Positions 1 through 8,367 of a DNA stretch of 20,725 nt are shown piece by piece. The notes beneath the pieces were generated by a model that saw only the letters and a program-made list of their open reading frames with translations, ran no database searches and was not told the DNA's origin. Position 1 is the stretch's first letter. Every line of letters starts with the position of its first letter. The position numbers and the translations under genes were made by a program. The stretch is from Tyzzerella sp. UBA1042 (GTDB lineage Bacteria; Bacillota; Clostridia; Lachnospirales; Anaerotignaceae): NCBI GenBank assembly GCA_002316675.1, contig DCDZ01000039.1:875-21599 (forward strand), written 5' to 3'.

Positions 1-507
1 CTGCTTAATCGTAATTTCAAATCAGATAAGCCAAACGTAAAATGGGTTACGGATATTTCCTACATACATACTAACCAAGGCGTCCTCTATCTTTCTATAA
101 TCCGTGATCTTTACGACAACAGTATAGTCGCCTACAAGACCGGCACTGAACAAACGGTGAACCTCGTTTTAAATACCATTAAGGCTGCGTTACAAAAGGA
201 AACGGTCGCCATGGAGTTGCAACTCCATAACGACCAAGGTTTTCAATACACTTCTCAAAGGTATTTTGACCTAATTAAAGAATATGACATTACACCGTTG
301 ATGTCAAGGCGTGGAAATTGTTACGATAATGCTATGGCTGAAAATTTTTTCTCCATTCTCAAAACCGAGTGCATTTACAGGTATAAGCTCAAGACTTTCG
401 ATGAAGCCAGACATCTCATTGACGAGTATATAGATTTCTACAACAATGAACGCATCCAATTAAAAACGAGCCTGACACCGCTCGAAAAACGGCATCAGGC
501 TGCGTAA
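1..507 (+). CDS. IS3-family transposase (OrfB), C-terminal part, cut by the left window edge
   Basis: This is the catalytic integrase-core (rve) part of an IS3-family OrfB transposase, which cuts and joins the ends of its insertion sequence. The frame is open from base 1 (LLNRNFKSDKPNVKWVTDIS...), so the gene starts outside the window; the GTG at 157 is internal. The DD(35)E triad is visible: D in VTDISYI, D in LHNDQGFQYTS and, exactly 35 residues later, E in YDNAMAENFFSILKTE. The C-terminus (YNNERIQLKTSLTPLEKR) is typical of the family. The stop is TAA at 505-507. All catalytic residues in view are intact. Whether the element is active cannot be judged without its left half. Confidence 0.93.
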   Translation: MLNRNFKSDKPNVKWVTDISYIHTNQGVLYLSIIRDLYDNSIVAYKTGTEQTVNLVLNTIKAALQKETVAMELQLHNDQGFQYTSQRYFDLIKEYDITPLMSRRGNCYDNAMAENFFSILKTECIYRYKLKTFDEARHLIDEYIDFYNNERIQLKTSLTPLEKRHQAA

Positions 508-567
508 TTTGATGATATTCTACGACAGACCCTTTTATTTAGTGTCCGTTGCCTCTGGGGCAGTTCA
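1..567 (+). mobile_element. IS3-family insertion sequence, right part
   Basis: The transposase is followed by about 60 noncoding bases ending in a sequence that, read on the minus strand, begins TGAACTGCCCCAGAGGC. This fits the TG...CA ends and the C-rich stretch of IS3-family terminal inverted repeats. I place the right end near 567 by inference, because the left end and any target duplication lie outside the window. The element ends only about 36 bases past the stop codon of the neighbouring minus-strand transporter gene. Confidence 0.6.
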
Positions 568-602
568 AAATTCTTGAATTTCATGCTCTTTTTTTTATTT
601 CC

Positions 603-2249
603 TTAAGCCAACGCTCTTTTTTCCTTGGCATCATAAATTTTCTTTATAATAAATATGGTGAAAACCATGGACACAAGGGCAATGGGCAGATTAATCATCC
701 AATTTTGTATGATTGCCGCCAAAATATAGTTCACTGCGGAAACTGCCGCCACGGTAATGGCATAAGGCAACTGGGTAGAAACGTGAACTATATGATCGCA
801 TTGAGCCCCAGTGGAGGCCATAATGGTGGTATCAGAAATGGGTGAGCAGTGATCCCCGCATACAGCACCGGCCAAGGTTGCGGCAACGGTAATAATCAAA
901 ATTTCGCTGGAAGGATCCAAAATAGGCACTACAATGGGTAGCAAAATACCGAAAGTCCCCCATGAGGTTCCTGTTGCAAAGGCAAGAAAAACTGCAATGA
1001 GGAACACAATCACAGGCAGTAAAACCTGAAGAATTCCAAGATTGCTTGCCAAAATCCCTGCAACAAATTGGTCTGCCCCCAGCAAACCGGTAATGCCGCT
1101 CAATGTCCAGGCAAAGGTCAGAATCAAAATTGCCGGCACCATGGCCTTAAAGCCATCGGGCAGGCAAGACATAAAGTCATGAAATGTGAGAACACCACGG
1201 GGAATATATAGCAAAAAGGTAATCAGCAAGGCACCTGCGGAACCGATCAACAGGCCGACAGAAGCATCACAGGCGGCAAATGCATTGACGAAGGTTTCTC
1301 CTTCAAAAAATCCGCCGGTATAAATCATCCCCACAACACAGGAAATAATCAAAACAAGAACAGGCAGAACCAAGTCAATGACCTTCCCCTTTCCTGTTAC
1401 CTCTGCAGCAGCGATGTCCGCATAGGGTCTGGATTCAGATGTATAAATATCATTTTTCTCCTGAGCATTTTTTTCATGCAGACGCATAGGGCCAAAATCC
1501 AAATTAGAAACTGTTAGAATAATCATTGTCGCAATGGTCAGCAGTGCATAAAAATTATAAGGAATTGCACGGATAAACAAGTCCAATCCGTTTACTCCCT
1601 CCACAACACCGGCCACTGCCGCCGCCCAGGAGGAGATGGGTGCAATGATACATACCGGCGCCGCCGTTGCATCAATAATATAAGCCAGCTTTGCCCGAGA
1701 AACCTTATGGGTATCCGTTACGGGACGCATAACGCTGCCCACCGTTAAGCAGTTAAAATAATCATCAACAAAAATCAAAACCCCCAGCATAAATGTGGAG
1801 AGCAGGGCACCTTTTCTTGTTTTGATTCTCCCTCTTGCCCACACACCATAAGCGGCAGAGCCGCCGGCCTTATTCATCAAGGATACCAGAATACCCAGAA
1901 TGACCAAAAAGATGATAATGCCTACATTCCAGCTATCGGAAAGCTTGGTCAGCAAGCCGCCGTCTGTAGTATTTGTCAATATTGTCAAATACGCCTGCTT
2001 TATATTAAAGTTACTGTAAAACAGCGCCCCTACCACAATACCCACGAATAAAGAGGAATAAACCTCCTTCGTGATCAACGCCAAAATAATGGCCACCAAA
2101 GGTGGTACCAAGGACCAAAATGTTGCATACATATTGCTTACTTCCGCCACTTCCCCTTCACCGGCAAAAACAGTAAACGACATTGCCAGTATCAACAAAA
2201 CAAAAATGACCCCTTTGTTGATTCCAGGGTGCTTTCTTGTGTTATACAT
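603..2249 (-). CDS. lysW: NhaC-family transporter under lysine riboswitch control, probable lysine transporter (LysW type)
   Basis: A 548-residue polytopic inner-membrane protein of the NhaC Na+/H+ antiporter superfamily. Two similar halves are visible, with conserved stretches TAAPVCIIAPISSWAA near residue 195 and GTSWGTFGILLPIVVP plus DHCSPISDTTIMAST in the second half. Hydrophobic segments run throughout, and the first (about 12-29) resembles a signal anchor. Homology alone would give Na+/H+ antiporter. However, the leader at 2530-2301 is a lysine riboswitch with a terminator, and NhaC-type proteins under lysine riboswitches have been proposed as lysine transporters (LysW). I therefore infer lysine uptake, lowered when lysine is plentiful. 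The ATG at 2247-2249 follows a purine-rich GGAAAGGGGAAGGGG. Transcription is monocistronic. I see no GC-rich terminator between its stop and the IS3 end, so the IS may have replaced it. Confidence 0.82.
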   Translation of the reverse strand: MYNTRKHPGINKGVIFVLLILAMSFTVFAGEGEVAEVSNMYATFWSLVPPLVAIILALITKEVYSSLFVGIVVGALFYSNFNIKQAYLTILTNTTDGGLLTKLSDSWNVGIIIFLVILGILVSLMNKAGGSAAYGVWARGRIKTRKGALLSTFMLGVLIFVDDYFNCLTVGSVMRPVTDTHKVSRAKLAYIIDATAAPVCIIAPISSWAAAVAGVVEGVNGLDLFIRAIPYNFYALLTIATMIILTVSNLDFGPMRLHEKNAQEKNDIYTSESRPYADIAAAEVTGKGKVIDLVLPVLVLIISCVVGMIYTGGFFEGETFVNAFAACDASVGLLIGSAGALLITFLLYIPRGVLTFHDFMSCLPDGFKAMVPAILILTFAWTLSGITGLLGADQFVAGILASNLGILQVLLPVIVFLIAVFLAFATGTSWGTFGILLPIVVPILDPSSEILIITVAATLAGAVCGDHCSPISDTTIMASTGAQCDHIVHVSTQLPYAITVAAVSAVNYILAAIIQNWMINLPIALVSMVFTIFIIKKIYDAKEKRALA

Positions 2250-2300
2250 ACCCCTTCCCCTTTCCGGAATTCATAAAATAATCAGCGCTACGCCGTGGAA

Positions 2301-2336
2301 TTGTCAAAAAATAAAGCCATGCTGCGCATGGCTTCA
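2301..2336 (-). terminator. Riboswitch-controlled intrinsic terminator (expression platform) before lysW
   Basis: On the minus strand, AGCCATGC GCA GCATGGCT forms a compact hairpin followed by TTATTTTTT. It lies between the lysine aptamer and the lysW start, so it is the expected off-switch: lysine binding would favour this hairpin and stop transcription. The stretch between aptamer and hairpin (GGAATATTCC and following bases) could take part in the competing antiterminator. Confidence 0.85.
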
Positions 2337-2368
2337 AAAAATCCCAACTTTGGAATATTCCGAGTCTC

Positions 2369-2530
2369 CGATAGCGCTCCACATCAGTGACAGTACATTA
2401 CATCTTTTGCAATGCACCAGCCAGACCTTCCAAGGCAGAAACAGCCTGACTTCGGCAATGATCCCTTTCCTCTTCCGCCGCCTTTACGTTATTGAAGAGA
2501 TACTCATGAGCATTGCGCCTCTATCTTATA
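2369..2530 (-). promoter_or_regulatory. Lysine riboswitch (L-box) aptamer
   Basis: Reading the minus strand from about 2530, the conserved lysine-riboswitch elements appear in order: AAGATAGAGGCGCAA (P1 5' side and core), GAGTAT, AAAGGGATCATTGCCGAAG, TCTGGCTGGTGCATTG, ACTGTCACTGATGTGG and GGAGCGCTATC (P1 3' side). The 5' GATAG pairs with the 3' CTATC to close P1. The order and wording match known lysC/lysW leaders closely. The aptamer sits downstream of a good promoter and upstream of a terminator hairpin, as a transcription-attenuating riboswitch should. Confidence 0.93.
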
Positions 2531-2564
2531 TAAAATTTTTACCGGGAAACCCAGCCTTCTTTCA

Positions 2565-2593
2565 TAAATACCATACCCCCCGGGGAAAGTCAA
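2565..2593 (-). promoter_or_regulatory. Sigma-A-type promoter for the lysW riboswitch leader
   Basis: Minus strand: -35 TTGACT (2593-2588), a 17-base spacer, and -10 TATTTA (2570-2565). The predicted start near 2558 lies about 30 bases before the aptamer. Confidence 0.65.
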
Positions 2594-2743
2594 GCTTTTT
2601 CGACAAAAAACAGCCTTCTGTATCAAATTGGAAACGATCCCCCTTTCTTTCCCGCTATTCCCTAACACAGAAAAAAATGGTATAGTATGGTATAGAAATG
2701 CTGGAAAAAGAAAAACTGAAAGTAACAAAGGAGGTAATTTCTT

Positions 2744-3463
2744 ATGGCAACACCACATATTTCCGCCGAAAAAGGGGCGTTTGCAAAAACCGTATTGATG
2801 CCCGGGGATCCCTTACGGGCAACATTTATTGCCGAAACATTTTTGCAGGAGGCTGTTTTAGTCAATAATGTCAGAGGAATTCAAGGATATACAGGCACAT
2901 ATAAAGGAACAAGGGTGTCCGTTATGGCCAGCGGCATGGGGATGCCCTCCATGGGGATTTACAGCTACGAGCTGTTTTCCTTCTATGATGTGGAGAATAT
3001 CATTCGCATCGGCTCCGCAGGGGCCTTCAATGAGAAGCTACAGCTGCGGGATATTGTAGCGGGCATGGGCGCCAGCACAAACTCAAATTACGGAGCGCAG
3101 TATGAAATTCCCGGAACCCTCTGCAATTTAGCGGATTTTGAGCTGTTGACAGCCGCTGTGGCTTCCGCCAAGGACTTGGGGCAGGATTTAAAGGTGGGTA
3201 ATATCCTCTCCTCCGATACGTTTTATGATGCCCGTCCCAATGTGATGGAAAATTGGACAAAAATGGGCATTTTGTGTGTAGAAATGGAAGCCGCCGCTTT
3301 ATATATGAACGCCGCGAGATTAGGCAAGCGTGCATTGGCCCTGCTGACCATTTCGGACAAACCCCTCACAGGGGAAGAAACCACTGCGGAAGAACGGCAG
3401 ACAACCTTCACCCAAATGATGGAGATTGCCTTGGAAACCACCTTGAAAATGGAGAAGAACTAA
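2744..3463 (+). CDS. deoD: Purine nucleoside phosphorylase, DeoD type
   Basis: A cytoplasmic enzyme that splits purine (deoxy)nucleosides with phosphate into free base and (deoxy)ribose-1-phosphate in nucleoside salvage. At 239 residues it has the normal length of the hexameric DeoD family. Visible family residues include His5 near the N-terminus, the phosphate loop PGDPLRA (20-26), IRIGSAGAF, the VEMEAAALY nucleoside-binding stretch and TISDKP with the catalytic Asp. The ATG follows a strong AAAGGAGG with good spacing. Upstream, TATAGT (2681-2686) or an overlapping TATGGT could be the -10, but no good -35 is visible. A 96-base gap separates it from the methyltransferase gene with no clear terminator, so the two may be co-transcribed. 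Confidence 0.96.
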   Translation: MATPHISAEKGAFAKTVLMPGDPLRATFIAETFLQEAVLVNNVRGIQGYTGTYKGTRVSVMASGMGMPSMGIYSYELFSFYDVENIIRIGSAGAFNEKLQLRDIVAGMGASTNSNYGAQYEIPGTLCNLADFELLTAAVASAKDLGQDLKVGNILSSDTFYDARPNVMENWTKMGILCVEMEAAALYMNAARLGKRALALLTISDKPLTGEETTAEERQTTFTQMMEIALETTLKMEKN

Positions 3464-3559
3464 TATACCTGCAAAAAACCGCGGGGATTACCTTGGCTTT
3501 TCAAAGGGAACCGACAATGCGGGCACCCTTTGACCCTAACAAAATAGGAGGATTTTTAT

Positions 3560-4762
3560 ATGGAATTACCCATCGTCACCCTGAAAAAGGGAGCGGGCCG
3601 TATGCTGAAGGCAGGCGGGCTTTGGATTTATGATAACGAAATTGCCCAAGCACAGGATGCCATAGTAAATGGCGAACTGGTTTCCGTTTTAGACTTTGAC
3701 GGCTATCCCTTGGGGACAGGCTTTTACAACAATCACTCAAAAATTACCGTCCGTATGATAACCCGGGATAAAAACGCCGTAATTGATGAGAATTTTCTTC
3801 GCAAGCGGGTTACGGCGGCTTGGGAGTATCGTAAAAAAACTGTAGATACCTCCTCCTGCCGCCTTATTTTTGGCGAGGCGGATTTTCTCCCCGGTTTGAT
3901 TGTGGATAAATTCTCCGATATTTTGGTGGTACAGTCTCTGGCTTTGGGTATTGATAAAATGAAAGAAGAGATTCTCCGCCTCTTGATGGAAATTTTGAAA
4001 AAAGACGGAATTTCCATTCGTGGTGTTTACGAAAGAAGTGATGCCAAGGTACGCCAGCAAGAAGGTATGCCCCAGATCAAGGGCTTCTTAAGCCAACCCT
4101 TTGATACAAAGGTGGAAATTATAGAAAACGGTGTAACCTATATTGTTGATGTGAAGGATGGACAAAAAACGGGCTTTTTCCTCGATCAAAAATATAATCG
4201 TGCCGCAATTCACAAGCTTTGCGGCGGTGCCGACGTTTTGGATTGCTTCACCCACACCGGCTCCTTTGCATTAAACGCAGGCATTGCTGGGGCAAAAAGC
4301 GTATTGGGTGTTGATGCCTCTCAGCTTGCCGTAGACCAAGCCACGGAAAATGCCAAGCGCAACGGCCTTGAAAATACCGTCCATTTTCAGTGCGAGGATG
4401 TGTTTGCCCTTTTGCCCCGTTTGGAGCAGGAAGGACGGAAGTTTGATGTCATCATATTAGACCCCCCTGCCTTTACAAAATCCCGCAGTTCCATTAAAAA
4501 TGCCGTAAAGGGCTATCGTGAAATCAATTTACGGGCAATGAAGCTGCTCAAGGACGGGGGATTTTTAGCCACCTGTTCCTGCTCTCACTTTATGAGCTAT
4601 GAATTATTCACACAAACCCTGGGGCAAGCGGCAAAAAATGTGCATAAGCGCCTGCGCCAAGTGGAATATCGCACCCAAGGGCCGGATCACCCCATTCTTT
4701 GGGCCGCCGAGGAATCCTATTATTTGAAGTTTTATATTTTTCAGGTTTGCCAAAACCCTTGA
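3560..4762 (+). CDS. Class I SAM-dependent rRNA methyltransferase, RlmI/RlmK-like, with PUA domain
   Basis: A 400-residue protein built like 23S rRNA m5C methyltransferase RlmI. An N-terminal PUA-type RNA-binding domain (about 1-75, with GGLWIYDNEI) is followed by a central domain and a Rossmann-fold methyltransferase. SAM-binding motif I reads DVLDCFTHTGSFALNAG (about 226 onward), the acidic loop is VLGVDAS, motif IV is ILDPPAFTKS (about 300), and CSCSHFM lies further on. GQKTGFFLDQKYNR before motif I is typical of the family. The start has a clear AGGAGG at 3547-3552. The likely target is a cytosine in 23S rRNA, but the exact site cannot be read from sequence. A strong bidirectional terminator follows directly. 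Confidence 0.9.
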   Translation: MELPIVTLKKGAGRMLKAGGLWIYDNEIAQAQDAIVNGELVSVLDFDGYPLGTGFYNNHSKITVRMITRDKNAVIDENFLRKRVTAAWEYRKKTVDTSSCRLIFGEADFLPGLIVDKFSDILVVQSLALGIDKMKEEILRLLMEILKKDGISIRGVYERSDAKVRQQEGMPQIKGFLSQPFDTKVEIIENGVTYIVDVKDGQKTGFFLDQKYNRAAIHKLCGGADVLDCFTHTGSFALNAGIAGAKSVLGVDASQLAVDQATENAKRNGLENTVHFQCEDVFALLPRLEQEGRKFDVIILDPPAFTKSRSSIKNAVKGYREINLRAMKLLKDGGFLATCSCSHFMSYELFTQTLGQAAKNVHKRLRQVEYRTQGPDHPILWAAEESYYLKFYIFQVCQNP

Positions 4763-4771
4763 TTTTTAAAT

Positions 4772-4819
4772 AAAAAGACAAACAACGGCTACGTTCAAGA
4801 AGCCGTTGTTTGTCTTTTT
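4772..4819 (+). terminator. Strong intrinsic terminator after the rRNA methyltransferase gene
   Basis: A perfect 19-bp inverted repeat (arms 4772-4790 and 4801-4819, 10-base loop) with an A-rich left flank and T-rich right end (GTCTTTTT). It begins ten bases after the stop codon and could work in both directions. Confidence 0.92.
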
Positions 4820-5127
4820 GAGGGGAGAGGTATCTATGTTAATTTATATGAAAAAGCCTTTCGGCTTGTCAGCAACTTTATGTATATAAGATACCAAATA
4901 AATTTGAAGAAATCATGGACAAAAACCGTCATTTCCCTTAAGAAATCCTATACAGATTCTTAATGGATAACTCTTTGAAATTTTCAGAAAACAATATTTC
5001 CAATATTCACCAATAAACCCTGTATTTGCGGAGCTTTTCTGACAGAGTCTATGCAAAAATATGCAAGCTTCCGGTGCAGCAAAAATATTTATTCTAACTT
5101 ATTTGCAAAAACAAATTTTTCTACAAG
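4820..5127. other. Intergenic stretch with a small folded element, no clear gene
   Basis: About 300 bases between two terminators. At 4829-4895, GGTATCT and AGATACC form an outer inverted repeat around an inner hairpin, AAGCC TTTC GGCTT (4853-4866). Read on the minus strand the inner hairpin is AAGCCGAAAGGCTTTTT, a GAAA-capped stem with a U-tract that would act as a weak terminator. On the plus strand a 17-codon reading frame (4836-4889, MLIYMKKPFGLSATLCI) starts six bases after GGGGAGAGG. It lies right behind a terminator, so its expression is doubtful. The rest (4900-5127) shows nothing I can support. Confidence 0.35.
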
Positions 5128-5167
5128 AAAACAGCCTATCCCTAAGGCATTAGAGACAGGCTGTTTT
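5128..5167 (-). terminator. Terminator after gltX
   Basis: Arms AAAACAGCCT (5128-5137) and AGGCTGTTTT (5158-5167) form a 10-bp stem with a 20-base loop. T-rich tracts lie on both sides, and the hairpin directly abuts the gltX stop codon at 5168-5170. Confidence 0.8.
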
Positions 5168-6622
5168 TTATTTTGTTTCCTCTTGACGCAAAAGGGAAAT
5201 TCCCTTTTCCAAGCGGGAAATAGACTCTTCCTTGCCTAAAATATCCGCCAATTCGATGGCACCGCCGGGGGAAACCGGCTCGCCGGATAAGGCTGTTCTC
5301 ACCGGCCAAAGCAGCTGACCGTTTTTAATGCCCATCTCCCCCACCAAGGCAATCAAGTTATCATGAATGGAGGTTTCATTCCAATCCGCAAGTCCCTTTA
5401 AAACAGGAATTGCCGCCTCTAGGCTTGTTAGGGCAATGGCATCGTTGGTTTTCATTTTTTTATGGGTGTATAATTTCGTTCCATACACAGGCAGCTCCTT
5501 GAAAAAGGCAACCAAGGCCGGAATATCATTTAAGGTTTCCAATCGTTTTTGCAAAAGCGCGGCAATTTTTCTGCAATCCAAGGAGGTCTCTCCTAAGGCC
5601 TCTTTCAGCTTCGGCTGAGAAAGGGCATAGAATTTTTCAAAGTCCATGGCCTTCAAATATTCGCCGTTCATCCATGTTAATTTTTTGATGTCAAAAATCG
5701 CAGGGGATTTGCTTAAGCCGGCAATATCAAACCGTTCCTCCAGCTCCTTTAAGCTGAAAATTTCTGTGTTATCGGAGGGACTCCAACCAAGGAGGGCAAT
5801 ATAATTCACAATGGCCTCTACCAAATAACCCTCCTTCACCAAATCCTCAAAGGATTTATCCCCATGGCGTTTGGAAAGCTTATGGTGGGCATCCCGCATT
5901 ACCGCAGGCAGATGCACATACACCGGCGCCTCCCAGCCAAAGGCCTGATACAGCAAATTATACTTGGGTGTGGAGGATAAATATTCGCTCCCTCTGACCA
6001 CATGGGTAATTTTCATCAAATGGTCGTCCACTACGTTGGCAAAATTATACGTGGGGAAGCCATCGGCCTTCATCAAAATTTGGTCATCCAATTCTTTATT
6101 TTCCACGGTGATTTCACCATAAACCATATCCTGAAAAACAGTGGTGCCTTCATCGGGCATTTTTTGACGGATCACAAAGGGCTCTCCCGCCGCAAGCTTT
6201 GCCTGCACCTCTTCCTGGGGCAGGTGATAGCAGTGGCGGTCATACTTGGCAAAAGCCTCTCCCTTGGTGGCCTTCAATGCCTCAAGGCGCTCTTTGGTAC
6301 AAAAGCAATAGTATGCCTCTCCCTTTTCTACCAATTCCTTGGCATAGTCCATGTACATTCCCATTCTTTCGCTCTGCACATAGGGGCCGAAGGCACCCCC
6401 CACATCGGGGCCTTCATCATGGTGCAGTCCCGTCATTTTTAAGGTGTTATAAATAATATCCGCAGCACCCTCCACATAACGCTCCTGATCTGTATCTTCA
6501 ATCCGCAGAATAAACTTTCCGCCTTGGGATTTTGCAATTAAATATTCATATAACGCCGTGCGTAAATTCCCGATATGCATATATCCGGTAGGGCTGGGCG
6601 CAAATCTGGTTCTAATTTCCAT
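5168..6622 (-). CDS. gltX: Glutamate--tRNA ligase
   Basis: A class I aminoacyl-tRNA synthetase that charges tRNA-Glu in the cytoplasm. In many Firmicutes it also makes Glu-tRNA-Gln for the amidotransferase route. The product is 484 residues, normal for the family. The N-terminus RFAPSPTGYMHIGN carries the HIGH-type signature (HIGN, 16-19), and HHKLSKRHGD near residue 250 is the KMSKS-type loop. The C-terminal anticodon-binding region (NGQLLWPVRTALSGEPVSPG) is complete. I chose the ATG at 6620-6622 rather than the in-frame ATG at 6643, because GGAAAGGAAG (6640-6631) lies eight bases before it and the protein then begins MEIRTRFAPSPTG as in homologues. It appears to be transcribed alone. Confidence 0.96.
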   Translation of the reverse strand: MEIRTRFAPSPTGYMHIGNLRTALYEYLIAKSQGGKFILRIEDTDQERYVEGAADIIYNTLKMTGLHHDEGPDVGGAFGPYVQSERMGMYMDYAKELVEKGEAYYCFCTKERLEALKATKGEAFAKYDRHCYHLPQEEVQAKLAAGEPFVIRQKMPDEGTTVFQDMVYGEITVENKELDDQILMKADGFPTYNFANVVDDHLMKITHVVRGSEYLSSTPKYNLLYQAFGWEAPVYVHLPAVMRDAHHKLSKRHGDKSFEDLVKEGYLVEAIVNYIALLGWSPSDNTEIFSLKELEERFDIAGLSKSPAIFDIKKLTWMNGEYLKAMDFEKFYALSQPKLKEALGETSLDCRKIAALLQKRLETLNDIPALVAFFKELPVYGTKLYTHKKMKTNDAIALTSLEAAIPVLKGLADWNETSIHDNLIALVGEMGIKNGQLLWPVRTALSGEPVSPGGAIELADILGKEESISRLEKGISLLRQEETK

Positions 6623-6662
6623 TTCTAATACTTCCTTTCCCATAGTTAATCATACTTATTCT

Positions 6663-6691
6663 AGTTTATACGCAAACCTGTCCAGTGTAAA
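6663..6691 (-). promoter_or_regulatory. Possible gltX promoter
   Basis: Minus strand TTTACA (6691-6686), 17-base spacer, TAAACT (6668-6663), about 40 bases before the chosen start. A TATAAA with a 15-base spacer overlaps it, so the -10 assignment is uncertain. Confidence 0.4.
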
Positions 6692-6820
6692 GCCCTTTTC
6701 TCAAGGGTTCGGAGGATTTTTTGAGGAGAATATGAAAATCAGACCGCCGTAATTTCTGTATACGCCGTATATTTTGTTCCCTTACTTTATCCTTTCGTTT
6801 CCGCCGTTGTTTTCCCACAA

Positions 6821-6866
6821 TAACAGAAAGCCCGGATGCAGTGCATAAATCATGCACCCTCCGGGC
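6821..6866 (-). terminator. Terminator after cstA
   Basis: On the minus strand, GCCCGGA...TCCGGGC (6866-6860 with 6836-6830) encloses an inner stem GTGCAT/ATGCAC around a short AT loop. The hairpin is followed by TTTCTGTTATT. It lies about 65 bases past the cstA stop. Confidence 0.7.
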
Positions 6867-6930
6867 CCTTCCGTTCCATCTTATATAGTCCGTTCTATGA
6901 CGAAAAAAGGATATTTTTCAAACAAAAAAC

Positions 6931-8367
6931 TTACTGTGCTACAGAGGATTCTGTCTGCTCCGCATCATACTTCTTATTCATAATCTTTACATAGAATAAA
7001 ACCAAGCAAGCGATGGCAAAAACAATGCCTGCGGGATAAGAAATGGATTCGCTTAATTTAAAGCCCTCCGGAGCCATCAAAATATATGTAAAGCTTACGG
7101 CAGACATAAAGGTTGCAGGAATTGCTGCGACCCAAGGCAGGATTTTATTCTTGCGCAGATAAGCAGCCGCTGCCCAAAGAGCGATCATAGCCAAGGTTTG
7201 GTTGCTCCAAGAGAAATATCTCCAAATAATGGTAATATCTACTTGAGAAAGCAGTGCACCAATTGCCAACAAAGGAACAGTAACGGCAAGTCTTGTTTTA
7301 ATTTTATGCTGATCGATCTTGAACCAGTCAGAAATAACCAAACGTGCACTTCTGAAGGCTGTATCGCCGGAAGAAATAGGGCACGCAATAACGCCAATCA
7401 TAGCGATGACTGCACCGATAGGTCCAAGCAATGTGTTACAAATTTCATAAACAACGCCGCCCTGTCCGCCAAGTCTTGTGATTGCTTCCTGCAAGCCGCC
7501 TGTGCTTTCATAAAATGCAACACCTGCTGCTGCCCAAATCAAAGCGATGATACCCTCGCCAACCATTGCGCCGTAGAAAATCTTCCTGCCGTCTTTTTCG
7601 CTGGCCATACAACGAGCCATCAAAGGAGACTGGGTTGCATGGAAACCAGAAATTGCGCCGCAAGCTACGGTAATAAACATAAAAGGCCAAATTGCCTGCC
7701 CATTTGGATGAAGGTTGCTCAGTGTAATTTCAGGAATGGTATATCCCTGCAATACAATGCCGCCTGCCACGCCAATGGCCATTACAATCAGACAGATACC
7801 AAAGAATGGATAAATTTTACCAATCAACTTATCAATAGGAACCAATGTTGCCAAGAAATAATATGCAATTACAACAACAAGCCAGAAGGTTGCGTTTAAT
7901 GCATCCGGTGTCAGCATTGCCAAAAGAGACGCAGGGCCTGTTGCAAACACAGTACCTACCAATACCAGCAAAACAACAGAGAAAATACGCATTACCGTTT
8001 TCATAAAGGGCCCCAAATAGATGCCTACAATTTCAGAAATACTGGTACCCTTATGTCTCATGGAGATCATACCCGAGAGATAATCATGCACACCGCCGGC
8101 AAAAACTGTACCAAAGGTGATCCATAAGAATACGGAGGGCCCCCATAAAGCACCTGCGATAGCCCCGTAAATCGGCCCCAATCCGGCGATATTTAACAGC
8201 TGGATCAAGAAAATTTTAGGGTTGCTCATTACAACGTAGTCTGTCCCATCCGCCAAAGCTACAGCGGGGGTTTCTCTATCGTCGGGCTTGAAGGTTCTTT
8301 CAATATAAGCACCATACAGCAAATAGCCCACAATGAGAATTACAAGACAAACAAAGAAACTAATCAT
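6931..8367 (-). CDS. cstA: Carbon starvation protein CstA family transporter (probable pyruvate or peptide uptake)
   Basis: A 478-residue polytopic membrane protein of the CstA family. The start MISFFVCLVILIVGYLLYG is a first membrane helix, and FKPDDRETPAVALADGTDYV and GPIYGAIAGALWGP match the conserved N-terminal region of CstA/BtsT. SGFHATQSPLMARCMASEKDGR and ISSGDTAFRSARLVISDW are also typical. Family members in enterobacteria import pyruvate and have been linked to peptide use under starvation. This is the short form, lacking the extra C-terminal region of E. coli CstA. I chose the ATG at 8365-8367 because GGAAGGAAGGGAA precedes it; earlier in-frame codons add a non-homologous tail. The adjacent LytR/LytS genes on the same strand are the likely regulators. 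The exact substrate is inferred. Confidence 0.9.
   Translation of the reverse strand: MISFFVCLVILIVGYLLYGAYIERTFKPDDRETPAVALADGTDYVVMSNPKIFLIQLLNIAGLGPIYGAIAGALWGPSVFLWITFGTVFAGGVHDYLSGMISMRHKGTSISEIVGIYLGPFMKTVMRIFSVVLLVLVGTVFATGPASLLAMLTPDALNATFWLVVVIAYYFLATLVPIDKLIGKIYPFFGICLIVMAIGVAGGIVLQGYTIPEITLSNLHPNGQAIWPFMFITVACGAISGFHATQSPLMARCMASEKDGRKIFYGAMVGEGIIALIWAAAGVAFYESTGGLQEAITRLGGQGGVVYEICNTLLGPIGAVIAMIGVIACPISSGDTAFRSARLVISDWFKIDQHKIKTRLAVTVPLLAIGALLSQVDITIIWRYFSWSNQTLAMIALWAAAAYLRKNKILPWVAAIPATFMSAVSFTYILMAPEGFKLSESISYPAGIVFAIACLVLFYVKIMNKKYDAEQTESSVAQ

Noticed and set aside
2071..2685. 204-codon plus-strand frame across the lysW 5' end and leader
   Set aside because: It is antisense to lysW and the lysine riboswitch; the protein has no recognisable features.
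3502..3532. Terminator between deoD and the methyltransferase gene
   Set aside because: CAAAGGG/CCCTTTG can pair, but the loop is long and no T-tract follows.
7198..7899. 233-codon plus-strand frame inside cstA
   Set aside because: Antisense shadow of a conserved transporter; Cys/Asn-rich nonsense sequence with no ribosome binding site.
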